A stretch of DNA of 64,000 nt from Lachnospiraceae bacterium (lineage in GTDB: Bacteria > Bacillota > Clostridia > Lachnospirales > Lachnospiraceae), in NCBI GenBank assembly GCA_017392525.1, contig JAFOVD010000007.1:39977-103976 (forward strand), given 5' to 3'. Under the pieces are notes generated by a model, which did no database searches, was not told where the DNA came from, and saw only the letters and a list, made by a program, of their open reading frames with translations. This document shows positions 53,085-61,704 of the stretch, piece by piece (the stretch's first letter is position 1; each line of letters opens with the position of its first letter). The position numbers and the translations under genes were made by a program.

Positions 53085-53569
53085 AACATAAGATACTGAT
53101 TCTTTGTATTCTCAGCATCTTTCTTCTCAACGGATGTAAAAATAATTCTACCGAATCCGCTGCGGATGCAAACACAACACAAACTACTTCTAACGAGAAG
53201 GAAGAATATTCAGATGACAGCGACGAGATTAATTTGGATTTGACCACACTAAGTTCCACTATGGTTTACTCTGAAGTCTATAATATGGTTCTGACACCTG
53301 AGAATTACCTTGGAAAAACTATTAAAATGAACGGAACATGCAGTTTGTACCAGGACCCGGATACGCAGAAACTCTATTACGCGTGCATTATACAGGATGC
53401 GACTCAGTGCTGTTCACAGGGACTGGAATTTGAATTGGAAGATTCAAAATATACCAGCGATGATTATCCGAACCCGGATGATGAGATAACCGTGCAAGGT
53501 ACCTTCTCTACTTATATGGAGGATGGAAATGAATACTTAGTTATAAAGGATGCAATTCTTATAGAATAA
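53081..53569 (+). CDS. Lipoprotein with a CC motif, metal operon accessory protein
   Basis: The 162-residue protein has a lipobox (LLNGC, Cys about residue 18), a Ser/Thr/Glu-rich linker, and a domain of about 95 residues with YLGKTIKMNGTC, YYACIIQDATQCCSQGLEF and DDEITVQGTFSTY. The beta pattern resembles an OB-fold like the DUF1980/TIGR03943 family, which occurs with zinc ABC genes, but this is a pattern guess. Its ATG overlaps the permease stop (ATGA), and a terminator ends the operon here. Confidence 0.82.
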   Translation: MKHKILILCILSIFLLNGCKNNSTESAADANTTQTTSNEKEEYSDDSDEINLDLTTLSSTMVYSEVYNMVLTPENYLGKTIKMNGTCSLYQDPDTQKLYYACIIQDATQCCSQGLEFELEDSKYTSDDYPNPDDEITVQGTFSTYMEDGNEYLVIKDAILIE

Positions 53570-53570
53570 A

Positions 53571-53612
53571 AAAAACGAGGTAACTTTGAAATTTCAAAGT
53601 TACCTCGTTTTT
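53571..53612. terminator. Terminator after the metal operon
   Basis: A 21-bp perfect inverted repeat (53571-53591 / 53592-53612) ends in TTTTT on both strands and separates this operon from the convergent DUF1846 gene. Confidence 0.92.
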
Positions 53613-53648
53613 CATTCTAATCTTTTAAATTTTTTCATCTATACCATT

Positions 53649-55133
53649 TTAATTATGATATAACTTATTACCTTCATATGATGGCTCACATGTCAGATGA
53701 ACACCGAGCTGTTTAAACACACCTACATCGACCTGAGACAGAATTACAGAAGAATGTACTTCCAATCCTGACAACTTCGGTAAGCAGTCATAAGCCTTCT
53801 TTGCATCCTCACTGTGTAATGCTTCCAAAGAAAGTGCAATCAAAAGCTCATCCAAGTGAAGAAGTGGGTTTCCATCTCCAAGATAATCTACCTTTAAATT
53901 CATAATAGGTGTAAGAACCTCTGGAGAAATCAACTTCACGCTGTCTTCTATACCCGCAAAATGCTTTAATACATTTAAAATCATAGCGGAAGATGCACCA
54001 AGCATCTGTGATGTCTTACCAGTAATCACTGTACCATCTGCAAGTTCCATAGCAGCACAAGGAACTCCTGTCTTTTCTGCCTTGATATTTGCTGCTGCCA
54101 CAACTGCACGATCGGCAATTGTTACGCCGGCCTTTTCCATCAGTAACTCCAATTTGGCAATTGCAGAATCAGAGCCTTCGCCCTTTCTCTTAGCAACAAC
54201 TGCCTCAAAGTAACGACGCACGATTTCCTGCTTACTTGCTTCTCGACAGGCCTCATCATCAACAATTGCATAACCTGCCATATTTACACCCATATCTGTA
54301 GGTGACTGATATGGAGATTCTCCGGAAATCTTCTCGAACATTGTCTTTAAAACCGGGAATACTTCAACATCACGGTTGTAATTTACGACAGTTTCTCCAT
54401 ATGCTTCCAAATGGAATGGATCAATCATATTTACATCATTCAAATCAGCGGTAGCAGCTTCATATGCGAGGTTAACCGGATGATTCAATGGTACATTCCA
54501 GATTGGGAATGTTTCGAATTTTGCATATCCCGCTTTTACTCCACGCTTTGCTTCATGATAAAGCTGTGAAAGACAGGTTGCCATCTTACCACTACCTGGT
54601 CCCGGAGCCGTAACAACTACCAATGGACGAGTTGTCTCAATATAATCATTCTTGCCAAATCCTTCATCTGAAACAATGAACGGAATATTTGATGGATAAC
54701 CCGGAATAATATAGTGACGGAACACCTTTAATCCAAGCGCCTTTAATTTTCTCTCATATGCGATGGCTGAAGGCTGATCTGCAAACTGAGTAAGTACAAC
54801 AGAACCTACATAAAGTCCATTACTTGTAAAAGCATCTATTAATCGCAGTAAATCCATATCATAAGTGATTCCGATATCACCACGAACTTTATTTTTCTCA
54901 ATATCACCGGCTTTAATTGCAATTACAATTTCTGTCTTATCCGCCAACTGCTTCAACATTGTAATCTTTGCATCCGGTTTAAAACCAGGAAGCACTCGAG
55001 AAGCATGAAAATCATCAAAAAGCTTTCCTCCAAATTCCAGATAAAGCTTACCTCCAAATTGATCGATACGCTCTCTGATTCTCTTTGACTGCATCTCAGT
55101 ATATTTCTCATTACTGAATCCAATTTTTCCCAT
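53649..55133 (-). CDS. DUF1846 family protein
   Basis: The 494-residue protein matches the DUF1846 family of Firmicutes: KIGFSNEKYTEMQSKRI, LYLEFGGKLFDDFHASRVLPGF, VVVTAPGPGSGKMATCLSQLYHE (a P-loop-like segment) and PTDMGVNMAGYAIVDD. Its function is not known to me; structures in this family suggest a nucleotide-binding, kinase-like or transferase fold. GGAAGGAG lies 5 bases before the ATG at 55133; a start 15 bases earlier overlaps it. Confidence 0.92.
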   Translation of the reverse strand: MGKIGFSNEKYTEMQSKRIRERIDQFGGKLYLEFGGKLFDDFHASRVLPGFKPDAKITMLKQLADKTEIVIAIKAGDIEKNKVRGDIGITYDMDLLRLIDAFTSNGLYVGSVVLTQFADQPSAIAYERKLKALGLKVFRHYIIPGYPSNIPFIVSDEGFGKNDYIETTRPLVVVTAPGPGSGKMATCLSQLYHEAKRGVKAGYAKFETFPIWNVPLNHPVNLAYEAATADLNDVNMIDPFHLEAYGETVVNYNRDVEVFPVLKTMFEKISGESPYQSPTDMGVNMAGYAIVDDEACREASKQEIVRRYFEAVVAKRKGEGSDSAIAKLELLMEKAGVTIADRAVVAAANIKAEKTGVPCAAMELADGTVITGKTSQMLGASSAMILNVLKHFAGIEDSVKLISPEVLTPIMNLKVDYLGDGNPLLHLDELLIALSLEALHSEDAKKAYDCLPKLSGLEVHSSVILSQVDVGVFKQLGVHLTCEPSYEGNKLYHN

Positions 55134-55226
55134 AAATGCTCCTTCCAATAATACACATAACTTTTATCTCAACGGATAAAAATTATAATTTAACAATGCA
55201 CATGATGCAACCAAAAATTACATCTG

Positions 55227-57875
55227 TTACAAATACTTTTCTTCAAAGTCTTCTTTAGGTAGGGGCTTGTCATAATAGTATCCCTGAATCAGATCAACCT
55301 TCATCTCACGAAGTGCTTCTGTCTGATTCCGTTCTTCTACACCCTCTACTACAACATTGACATGAATAGCCTCTGCCAAATCTGAAACTGTCTTTACAAA
55401 TGCATCTGAGAACTCGTCCTGACCCACATGATCAATAAAGCTCTTGTCAATCTTAATGGTATCCAATGGCATATCTCTCATATAACTAAGAGAAGAATAT
55501 CCGGTTCCAAAATCATCTAACGCAACCCGGACACCCATTTTCTTTAACTTATCTAATATACGCTTCATAGCGTCCATATCCTGCACAGCAAGACCTTCTG
55601 TTACTTCAAGTGTAAGATTCTGTGGATTCACTCCGGTTTCTTCAAGAGCCGACTGAACTGTAGACACAATGTCATCTCTAATCAACTGTATCACGGACAG
55701 GTTTACATGAACCTTGTACTCCGGATGTCCAAAATCATTCCAATATTTGCACGCCTTGCAGGCTTCAACTAATACGTGCTGACCAATCGGTACTATCAAA
55801 CCCAGATATTCTGCCAGCGGGACAAACTCACCCGGCATCATAAATCCTAGTTCTTCAGATTTCCATCTCACCAAAGCCTCAGCGCCTCTACAAGGATGTC
55901 CCGTCTGTGATGCATCCACAATTGGCTGATAGTATACAACAAATTCATCGCATCCACGTTCTACCGCACTTCGAAGGGCACGTTCCATATCCAGACGCTG
56001 AATTGCTCTGACGCCGGTTTTTTCATTATAGTATTCCACGTTATTTTTGCCATGATGTTTTGCATCTCGAAGCGCAACATCAGCACGCCGTGTCAATGTA
56101 GATACATCTTCTCCATCCTTCGGGAAATACACAGCTCCCATGCTCATCGTGCAGTAGTATTCCTTGTCCTCCAAGGTCCAAGGAGTAGAAAATGCATCGT
56201 GAATCCGATTCACAATATCTTCTGTACGCTGTCCTTTCGTCGATGGAATAATCAACGCAAACTCATCTCCACCAGCACGATATGCCTTGATTCCTGTGCC
56301 TGTGATTTTCTGTAATTCATCTGCCACAGCCACCAGCAAAGCATCCCCCAGGGTGTGTCCCAATCCATCATTGATATTCTTAAAATCATCCAAATCAATA
56401 TAAAGAAGTGCTCCATGGGTACCCATACGAATCGCATTTTTAATTTCAACATCCAAATCAATCTCACAGCGTTTTCTATTGTATAGTCCCGTCAGATAAT
56501 CCATATTTGCCTGTCGTTCAATCCGCTTCTGATACTGTTTAATCTCAGAAATGTCATAGAGCGTACAGAGTTTCACACTTCTACCATCAACCCAGCGAAT
56601 CATCTCAAATGACAAATCATACCAGTAATTTGAAATTACAGAATGATACTCCAGATGTTTAACCTCTGCATCATCCGGATTCAGAAGAACCATTTCCAGT
56701 GTCTCCTTGTCATCTTCCCTCAGCATCATTTCCTTATATGTCTCGTTGGTAAATAAAAGTCCTTTTGTATCCAAATCCACCACAGCAATTCCACATCCTG
56801 TATTTTCAAGAATTGCTTCCAAGGTGTTATAAGAACTTGCAAGTGAATTCTTCGTAATCCTTTTTACAAGAATTGTCTGCAATACGCGACGTACATCATT
56901 TACAAACTTAACTTCATCCATAGTCCAGTTTCGGTCCTTACCCTGCACCGAAAAACAGACATACATCCCGTTCTGGTGATTCACCTGAATTGGTAGAAAT
57001 ATACCTGCGGTCAACCCATAGGTATGGAAATATTTTTGAAAACTCTCCGGAGACTCTGTCCCTGAAGAAATTGTATACGGTTTGCCATTAAAAAACGGTA
57101 TCTCTTTCAGCGGAATCTTTTGAAATGATTCCGCAAGGTCTGCCTCTTCTTTGCAACATTGCGCAATCATATCCACCGTCTCACCATCAACATTGAGTCT
57201 AAGAATGGATGCGCGATCTATCCCCAGATACTCTCTTACCTGAGCCAAAATCTTCTCTGCAATCTGAATAAACTCGCCATCATCTTCCAATGACTTAAGA
57301 ATCTCTGCAAAGGTCTCGCTCTTTCGTAAAAGTTCCTCTGTCTTTTTGCCCGAGTGTTCAACCTGTCCCAGATTATCCGACAGTTTTCCTGCCTTCAACA
57401 TCTCATACATATATTTCTCTGTCAGTACCTCCAGAAGCTCTGAAGCCTCATCAAAATGCTGACGGCTTGTCCTCCGAAGATTTCCCGGCAGAAAATAATC
57501 CTCCGGAACCTGAGTCTCATCAATACCCATCATCACCCAGATTCCATCCACCTTACGACTGTCACCTCTAAGCGCCAATCCACGCATCAAATGATAGGAT
57601 GACTCCATCGATAAATCGATAACATTTTCCAGATCTCCATCTCGAAACTGTTTTGCAAGCGTCTCCTTATACGGAAGGAAATGTTTCTGTACATATTCCA
57701 TTTCCTCGTCATCCACATCTAACTCAGTGATATCTCCCCTTACCACATCATAACAAAATAAATATATGTGATTCGTCTTGGAAAAAACGTCCTGCAATTC
57801 CTGTAGAACCTGACGCTCCAAGTATTCTGTCTTTTCAATCCCCCGGTCCAGGCGATTCACCCCTGCTAAACTCAT
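55227..57875 (-). CDS. GGDEF-EAL cyclic-di-GMP protein with GAF/PAS region
   Basis: The 882-residue soluble protein has an N-terminal unidentified domain (about 1-170), a GAF-like region (about 195-345), a PAS-like region (about 350-450), a GGDEF domain with an intact AGGDEF (about 455-620) and an EAL domain with EALVRW, NLSV, LEVTEG, DDFGTGYSS, KIDKSFIDH and QGYYYDKPLP. Both catalytic sets look complete, so it may make and break cyclic-di-GMP according to input. It follows the methyltransferase gene by 11 bases. Confidence 0.94.
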   Translation of the reverse strand: MSLAGVNRLDRGIEKTEYLERQVLQELQDVFSKTNHIYLFCYDVVRGDITELDVDDEEMEYVQKHFLPYKETLAKQFRDGDLENVIDLSMESSYHLMRGLALRGDSRKVDGIWVMMGIDETQVPEDYFLPGNLRRTSRQHFDEASELLEVLTEKYMYEMLKAGKLSDNLGQVEHSGKKTEELLRKSETFAEILKSLEDDGEFIQIAEKILAQVREYLGIDRASILRLNVDGETVDMIAQCCKEEADLAESFQKIPLKEIPFFNGKPYTISSGTESPESFQKYFHTYGLTAGIFLPIQVNHQNGMYVCFSVQGKDRNWTMDEVKFVNDVRRVLQTILVKRITKNSLASSYNTLEAILENTGCGIAVVDLDTKGLLFTNETYKEMMLREDDKETLEMVLLNPDDAEVKHLEYHSVISNYWYDLSFEMIRWVDGRSVKLCTLYDISEIKQYQKRIERQANMDYLTGLYNRKRCEIDLDVEIKNAIRMGTHGALLYIDLDDFKNINDGLGHTLGDALLVAVADELQKITGTGIKAYRAGGDEFALIIPSTKGQRTEDIVNRIHDAFSTPWTLEDKEYYCTMSMGAVYFPKDGEDVSTLTRRADVALRDAKHHGKNNVEYYNEKTGVRAIQRLDMERALRSAVERGCDEFVVYYQPIVDASQTGHPCRGAEALVRWKSEELGFMMPGEFVPLAEYLGLIVPIGQHVLVEACKACKYWNDFGHPEYKVHVNLSVIQLIRDDIVSTVQSALEETGVNPQNLTLEVTEGLAVQDMDAMKRILDKLKKMGVRVALDDFGTGYSSLSYMRDMPLDTIKIDKSFIDHVGQDEFSDAFVKTVSDLAEAIHVNVVVEGVEERNQTEALREMKVDLIQGYYYDKPLPKEDFEEKYL

Positions 57876-57886
57876 AATCTATTTCC

Positions 57887-59368
57887 TTATTTCCTTCTTA
57901 ATATGAAAATCTTAGATCTCTTTCTAAAGTCAATTACCTGCTCCATCCTGTAATCAGAAGATAATCGAACAAGCTTCTTTATCAGCTTCTCCTCATTACT
58001 AAGAAGAATCAGAACAGCATCCTCTGTCGTAATTTCCATCGTCTTCTTAAAAAACGATTTATAGAAGGCTTCTCTTTCTTCCGGCTCCTTGGCAAATAAA
58101 TCTGGGAACTCAGTAATCACTTCATCAAAAAGATAATCGTGCTTAAAATCAAAATAATCTCTATTAATATAATTTGCATGCATACCCGCAGCTTCTGTAT
58201 TTACTCTTGCCGAACGAATTGCATCACCATATGTATCTAATCCATAAATTTCCCTTGCATGGATAAAACGATGTCTCTCAATCAGCAATGTACCCACACC
58301 ACAAAACGGATCAATAATCTGGGCATCCCGACGCATATACTTGCCTGCAAGTGAAACCATAGCTGCCGCTGTAGCCGGCGCTGTAGAAGTAGGTAAGAAC
58401 TCTCTTCGGTAAGCAAATCTCTCTATCTCCATCATCGGTAAACGGAAGAATGGTGCCAGAGTTCCATCCTTTCTAATCTGGAACTGGATTTCTACATCGT
58501 AATCCGATGGGACGTTCTGGAACACACCTTTACTTGCTTCTTCCAGTACAAACCCAATCTCTTTTGATGCAGGCTTATGCTCCTCCGGAAGCCCTTTCCA
58601 CTGGATTCTGAAATGATACGGTGCGCCTCCGGTAAGCAACTGGTCCAACATGGATTTTAACTTACTATCCGCAAGTACACTGCCCGCATTCTCCTTAGTA
58701 AGAACTGTTCCACGTTTCATAGGGATAAGATAAAGAACTTCATTATAAAGTCCATTGGAATAAATCTTCTTCCATTCATTACTGCGAATTCGAACACCGC
58801 TTGCTGAAACCCTTGCCCCATGGAAAAACTGAGCAAGCCCATCTCTAATCAATTCATCCGCGGTTAAAAGCAATTCGAATTCCTGCTCTGTGTAAGAAAA
58901 TTTTCTCTCCACTGCATCCGTGCTCGAAAGAATCTTTTCAAGCTGCTTTCTCTCTCCTCGAACATGCTTCAATTCTGCCTGCTCATGTTCCTGATTCTGC
59001 AGTTCCTCCAGACGATTTTTTAAAACCTCCTTGTAGGCTGTTATATCATAGGATGCCAGTCCTTTAACATAAGATTCCTTTACAAATAAAGTCTCCTCTA
59101 ACTGATAATATTTCATCAGCAAATCCGAGAAATACATCTTATGTTCTTCTGAAATATACGGTTCAATATCACCAATCAAAAGAGCAAGATTCTTACGTAC
59201 CTTTGCATCGTCATTTTGAAAAAGAGCCTCATAATCCAAAATCGAATCTGCGTTCACAAAATCAAGAAGTTCCTCCTCCGGAAGAACTCCCTCTGATAAC
59301 GCCTCTCGAATCTGACTAAGGCTCTGTCTTACTTTTTTATCTTTACATAATTCTTTTAATCTATTCAT
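57887..59368 (-). CDS. RNA methyltransferase-like protein with degenerate motif IV
   Basis: The 493-residue protein has a helical N-terminal region (about 1-140), a THUMP-like middle (about 150-300) and a Rossmann methyltransferase domain with SAM loop DPFCGVGTLLIER and an acidic strand YGLDTYGDAI. The family's catalytic NPPY/NPPF motif is missing: the corresponding segment reads ITEFPDLFAKEP. It may be a Trm11/RlmKL relative that binds but does not methylate N2 of guanine, or use another target atom. The next gene downstream is the GGDEF-EAL protein. Confidence 0.8.
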   Translation of the reverse strand: MNRLKELCKDKKVRQSLSQIREALSEGVLPEEELLDFVNADSILDYEALFQNDDAKVRKNLALLIGDIEPYISEEHKMYFSDLLMKYYQLEETLFVKESYVKGLASYDITAYKEVLKNRLEELQNQEHEQAELKHVRGERKQLEKILSSTDAVERKFSYTEQEFELLLTADELIRDGLAQFFHGARVSASGVRIRSNEWKKIYSNGLYNEVLYLIPMKRGTVLTKENAGSVLADSKLKSMLDQLLTGGAPYHFRIQWKGLPEEHKPASKEIGFVLEEASKGVFQNVPSDYDVEIQFQIRKDGTLAPFFRLPMMEIERFAYRREFLPTSTAPATAAAMVSLAGKYMRRDAQIIDPFCGVGTLLIERHRFIHAREIYGLDTYGDAIRSARVNTEAAGMHANYINRDYFDFKHDYLFDEVITEFPDLFAKEPEEREAFYKSFFKKTMEITTEDAVLILLSNEEKLIKKLVRLSSDYRMEQVIDFRKRSKIFILRRK

Positions 59369-59415
59369 GCCTATATTCTACTTGATTTTCCTTAAAATTG
59401 CATTAAAGAATGTGA

Positions 59416-59432
59416 TTGTGCATTATGCACAA
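59416..59432. repeat. 17-base palindrome upstream of the methyltransferase and small-RNA promoter
   Basis: TTGTGCATTATGCACAA is perfectly palindromic around its central base and lies 47 bases upstream of the methyltransferase start. It is a candidate operator. Confidence 0.55.
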
Positions 59433-59472
59433 ATATAACTATATATAATTGTGTATTTTGTTATCTTCGCCA

Positions 59473-59501
59473 TTGTAAATTCAGGATAAAGATACTATAA
59501 T
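59473..59501 (+). promoter_or_regulatory. Promoter of the candidate small RNA
   Basis: TTGTAA, a 17-base spacer and a perfect TATAAT; no start codon with a ribosome site follows before the terminator. Confidence 0.7.
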
Positions 59502-59507
59502 AAGGAA

Positions 59508-59610
59508 GACTTAAGAACGAACCCCCAATTAGTGTTCTTATGTCGCTTCCCCTTTATATATTTATATAACCCCCTTAAGAAATACAACCCCGTAGGTTGT
59601 ATTTTTTTTA
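59508..59610 (+). ncRNA. Candidate C-rich small regulatory RNA
   Basis: Between a good promoter and a T8 terminator lies a transcript of about 100 bases with no ORF of note. A hairpin TAAGAAC/GTTCTTA presents a loop with CCCCC; further single-stranded C runs are TTCCCCTTT and AACCCCCTTAAG, and the terminator loop starts with CC. Repeated unpaired C runs are known in Firmicute small RNAs that pair with G-rich ribosome sites. The assignment is inference. Confidence 0.6.
59581..59610 (+). terminator. Terminator of the candidate small RNA
   Basis: AATACAACC pairs with GGTTGTATT around CCGTA and is followed by a run of T. The other strand lacks a T run, so it is oriented rightward. Confidence 0.88.
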
Positions 59611-59626
59611 CCCTTTTTTAGTATTT

Positions 59627-60025
59627 TTACTTCTTATTATGTCTCAAAGCACGCTTTGCAACAGCCAGCCCAATAATAGTAAATGCGGAAATCATATTTT
59701 CCAGCGGTGTTCCATGATTAATCACCATATTTCTCGCTATCAAAAATATGATTGTCTCCAACACATTCTCCGACGTTGGTCTGCAAAGCATCTTCAAAAA
59801 CTCAATTCCAATTACAATCGTAAAAATCTTTTCCAGATAGGCCATAAAAGCTTCTGCACTGCCATGATTTGTCACAAGTTCTACCAATTCCGGCACCATA
59901 AAATAGATGCACACAACTGCACCAACCAATACAAATACCGCCATCAGTACTTCTAAATAAAAATTAATCTTTGTTGCAGCAATTTTAAAAACTCGCTCTG
60001 TCTGTTCTTCCTTCTCGATATTCAT
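59627..60025 (-). CDS. PsiE-like membrane protein
   Basis: The 132-residue protein has about four membrane segments and the conserved stretch FLKMLCRPTSENVLE with FLIARNMVINHG, which matches the phosphate-starvation-inducible PsiE family; the role is unknown. AGGAGG lies 4 bases before the ATG at 60025. An upstream ATG 36 bases earlier would overlap the ribosome site region and is rejected. The gene converges on the small-RNA terminator. Confidence 0.8.
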   Translation of the reverse strand: MNIEKEEQTERVFKIAATKINFYLEVLMAVFVLVGAVVCIYFMVPELVELVTNHGSAEAFMAYLEKIFTIVIGIEFLKMLCRPTSENVLETIIFLIARNMVINHGTPLENMISAFTIIGLAVAKRALRHNKK

Positions 60026-60128
60026 ATATCCTCCTGCCCAAAACTCCACAAATGGTTCCACCCCTAGTATGCCACAGTCATTTCCCTATTTGCAATCACC
60101 CCCCTCCTTTTCCAACCTTATTTATTCC

Positions 60129-60429
60129 CTCATCCCCACTCCGGCATGCATGTCGCGAATATTTCAGTTTTCCAATATGCAAAAAGCGAGCATCCAGCAT
60201 GTGTTTTTGCAGGATGAACAGTTTCTACCCGGTGTATTCAAAAGGCAGACGTTTTTATTACTTAATAAGGACTTTTTAGTTGGAGAAAGCCACGAGTTCA
60301 AGTATCGTTCATTAAGCAAAATTTAAAATCAGGTTTTGTATGTATCGTCATCGTGAAACATTCGTCGTCCTGTCTCTGGTGTCACTTGCGTCGCCGTCCA
60401 TGGCGGCGGAGGGCCGGAGTGGGGATGAG
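60129..60429. repeat. 301-bp element bounded by 17-bp inverted repeats
   Basis: CTCATCCCCACTCCGGC at 60129-60145 and its exact complement at 60413-60429 enclose a block with several internal hairpins (CATCC/GGATG near 60190, TTATTA/TAATAA near 60260, CGCC/GGCG near 60397). Pairing can extend outward with mismatches (TTATTCC / ATAAAAA). Two short overlapping ORFs inside (60052-60279 and 60069-60326) look spurious. It fits a structured noncoding RNA closed by a long helix, or a miniature transposable element. No promoter is recognised, and the rest of the 60026-60482 gap holds only the ilvE terminator. Confidence 0.65.
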
Positions 60430-60431
60430 AT

Positions 60432-60460
60432 AAAAAAAGCCCCCTCCAAAAGGAGGGGGG
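60432..60460 (-). terminator. Terminator of ilvE
   Basis: On the minus strand CCCCCCTCC pairs with GGAGGGGG around TTTT and is followed by CTTTTTTT, 22 bases after the ilvE stop. Confidence 0.9.
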
Positions 60461-60482
60461 TGATATGTAATATAGGCTCAGA

Positions 60483-61553
60483 TTAGTCTTCTACCGGAAC
60501 AGTCCAGTTATATTTATCTTCCAACTTGCCCCACTGGATACCAGTTAATGTATCGTAGAGCTTCTGTGTCAATTCGCCAGTCTTCTCATCGTTGATTCGA
60601 ACAACGTCATCCTTGTAACGAAGTTCTCCTACAGGAGAAATTACAGCAGCTGTACCTGTACCAAATACTTCTTCCAACTTACCGTTATGTCCGGCTTCCA
60701 TAAGATCTTTGATTGCAAGATGTTCTTCACGAACTGTATATCCCCAATCACGAAGTAAGTGAATCATAGAATCACGAGTTACACCAGGAAGTACTGTACC
60801 TTCAATTGGTGCTGTCCAGATTTCACCGTCAATCTTGAACATGATATTCATAGATCCAACTTCCTCAACATAAGTACGTGTTTCTCCATCAAGCCAGAGA
60901 ACCTGCTCATATCCAAGCTTTTCTGCCTTTACCTGACCAAGAATAGATGCGGCATAGTTACCACCACACTTTGTAAATCCTGTGCCACCACGTACTGCTC
61001 TTACAAGCTCATCTTCTACCAGAATCTTAACAGGATCAAGTCCTGATGCATAATAAGCTCCTACCGGACAACAGATAATTACAAACTTGTATGCAGATGC
61101 CATATGTACTCCAAGACTTGCTTCTGTAGCAAAACAGAATGGGCGGATATAAAGAGATGTATCCGGTTCAGATGGAACCCATGCTTCCTCTGTCTTTACT
61201 AAAGTTTTAACTGCATTAACAAAATCTTCTACAGGAAATTCCGGCATACAAAGACGCGCATTGGAATTCTGCATTCGTTTAGCATTCATCTCAGGACGGA
61301 ATAACTGAATCTTACCATCAGCTCTTCTATATGCCTTTAATCCCTCGAATGTTTCCTGTGCATAATGAAGTGTCATACAACTTGGTTCCATTGGAATTGG
61401 TCCCTCCGGTACGATTCTTGCATCATGCCATCCTTCTTCCTTGCTCCAATCACAGATATACATATAATCTGTCATATATTTACCAAATGGCAGATTCTTC
61501 TGGTCTGGCTTTTCTTTTAACTGTTCTCTTTTTTCAAATCTGATGTCTAACAT
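60483..61553 (-). CDS. ilvE: Branched-chain amino acid aminotransferase
   Basis: IlvE interconverts Leu, Ile and Val with their keto acids. The 356-residue PLP enzyme has HYAQETFEGLKAYRR, RPFCFATEASLGVH, the Schiff-base Lys in RGGTGFTKCGGNYAAS and EEVGSMNIMF and GTGTAAVISPVG. GGAGG lies 8 bases before ATG 61553; earlier in-frame starts lie between this site and the promoter and are less likely. It is a single-gene unit with its own promoter and terminator. Confidence 0.96.
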   Translation of the reverse strand: MLDIRFEKREQLKEKPDQKNLPFGKYMTDYMYICDWSKEEGWHDARIVPEGPIPMEPSCMTLHYAQETFEGLKAYRRADGKIQLFRPEMNAKRMQNSNARLCMPEFPVEDFVNAVKTLVKTEEAWVPSEPDTSLYIRPFCFATEASLGVHMASAYKFVIICCPVGAYYASGLDPVKILVEDELVRAVRGGTGFTKCGGNYAASILGQVKAEKLGYEQVLWLDGETRTYVEEVGSMNIMFKIDGEIWTAPIEGTVLPGVTRDSMIHLLRDWGYTVREEHLAIKDLMEAGHNGKLEEVFGTGTAAVISPVGELRYKDDVVRINDEKTGELTQKLYDTLTGIQWGKLEDKYNWTVPVED

Positions 61554-61596
61554 TTTCTTTGCCTCCATTTTCATAATCTTTTTTCTTTTAGAAATC

Positions 61597-61625
61597 ATTA
61601 TCAAACTTTTGGTTTAGCGTGTCAA
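61597..61625 (-). promoter_or_regulatory. Promoter of ilvE
   Basis: On the minus strand TTGACA, a 17-base spacer and GATAAT; it partly faces the divergent flavin reductase promoter. Confidence 0.8.
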
Positions 61626-61644
61626 GAAAACGCTGACTATTCTG

Positions 61645-61673
61645 TTGTTTTTTTTTAATTTCTACTCTATAAT
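61645..61673 (+). promoter_or_regulatory. Promoter of the flavin reductase gene
   Basis: TTGTTT, a 17-base spacer and a perfect TATAAT, 31 bases before the ATG. Confidence 0.65.
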
Positions 61674-61704
61674 TTGTTGTATACAAAGAAAGGGGAATCA
61701 TGTT

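Noticed and set aside
60052-60326. Two overlapping plus-strand ORFs (75 and 85 codons) in the inverted-repeat element
   Set aside because: They overlap in different frames, have no ribosome sites and lie in a structured repeat-bounded block, so coding is unlikely.
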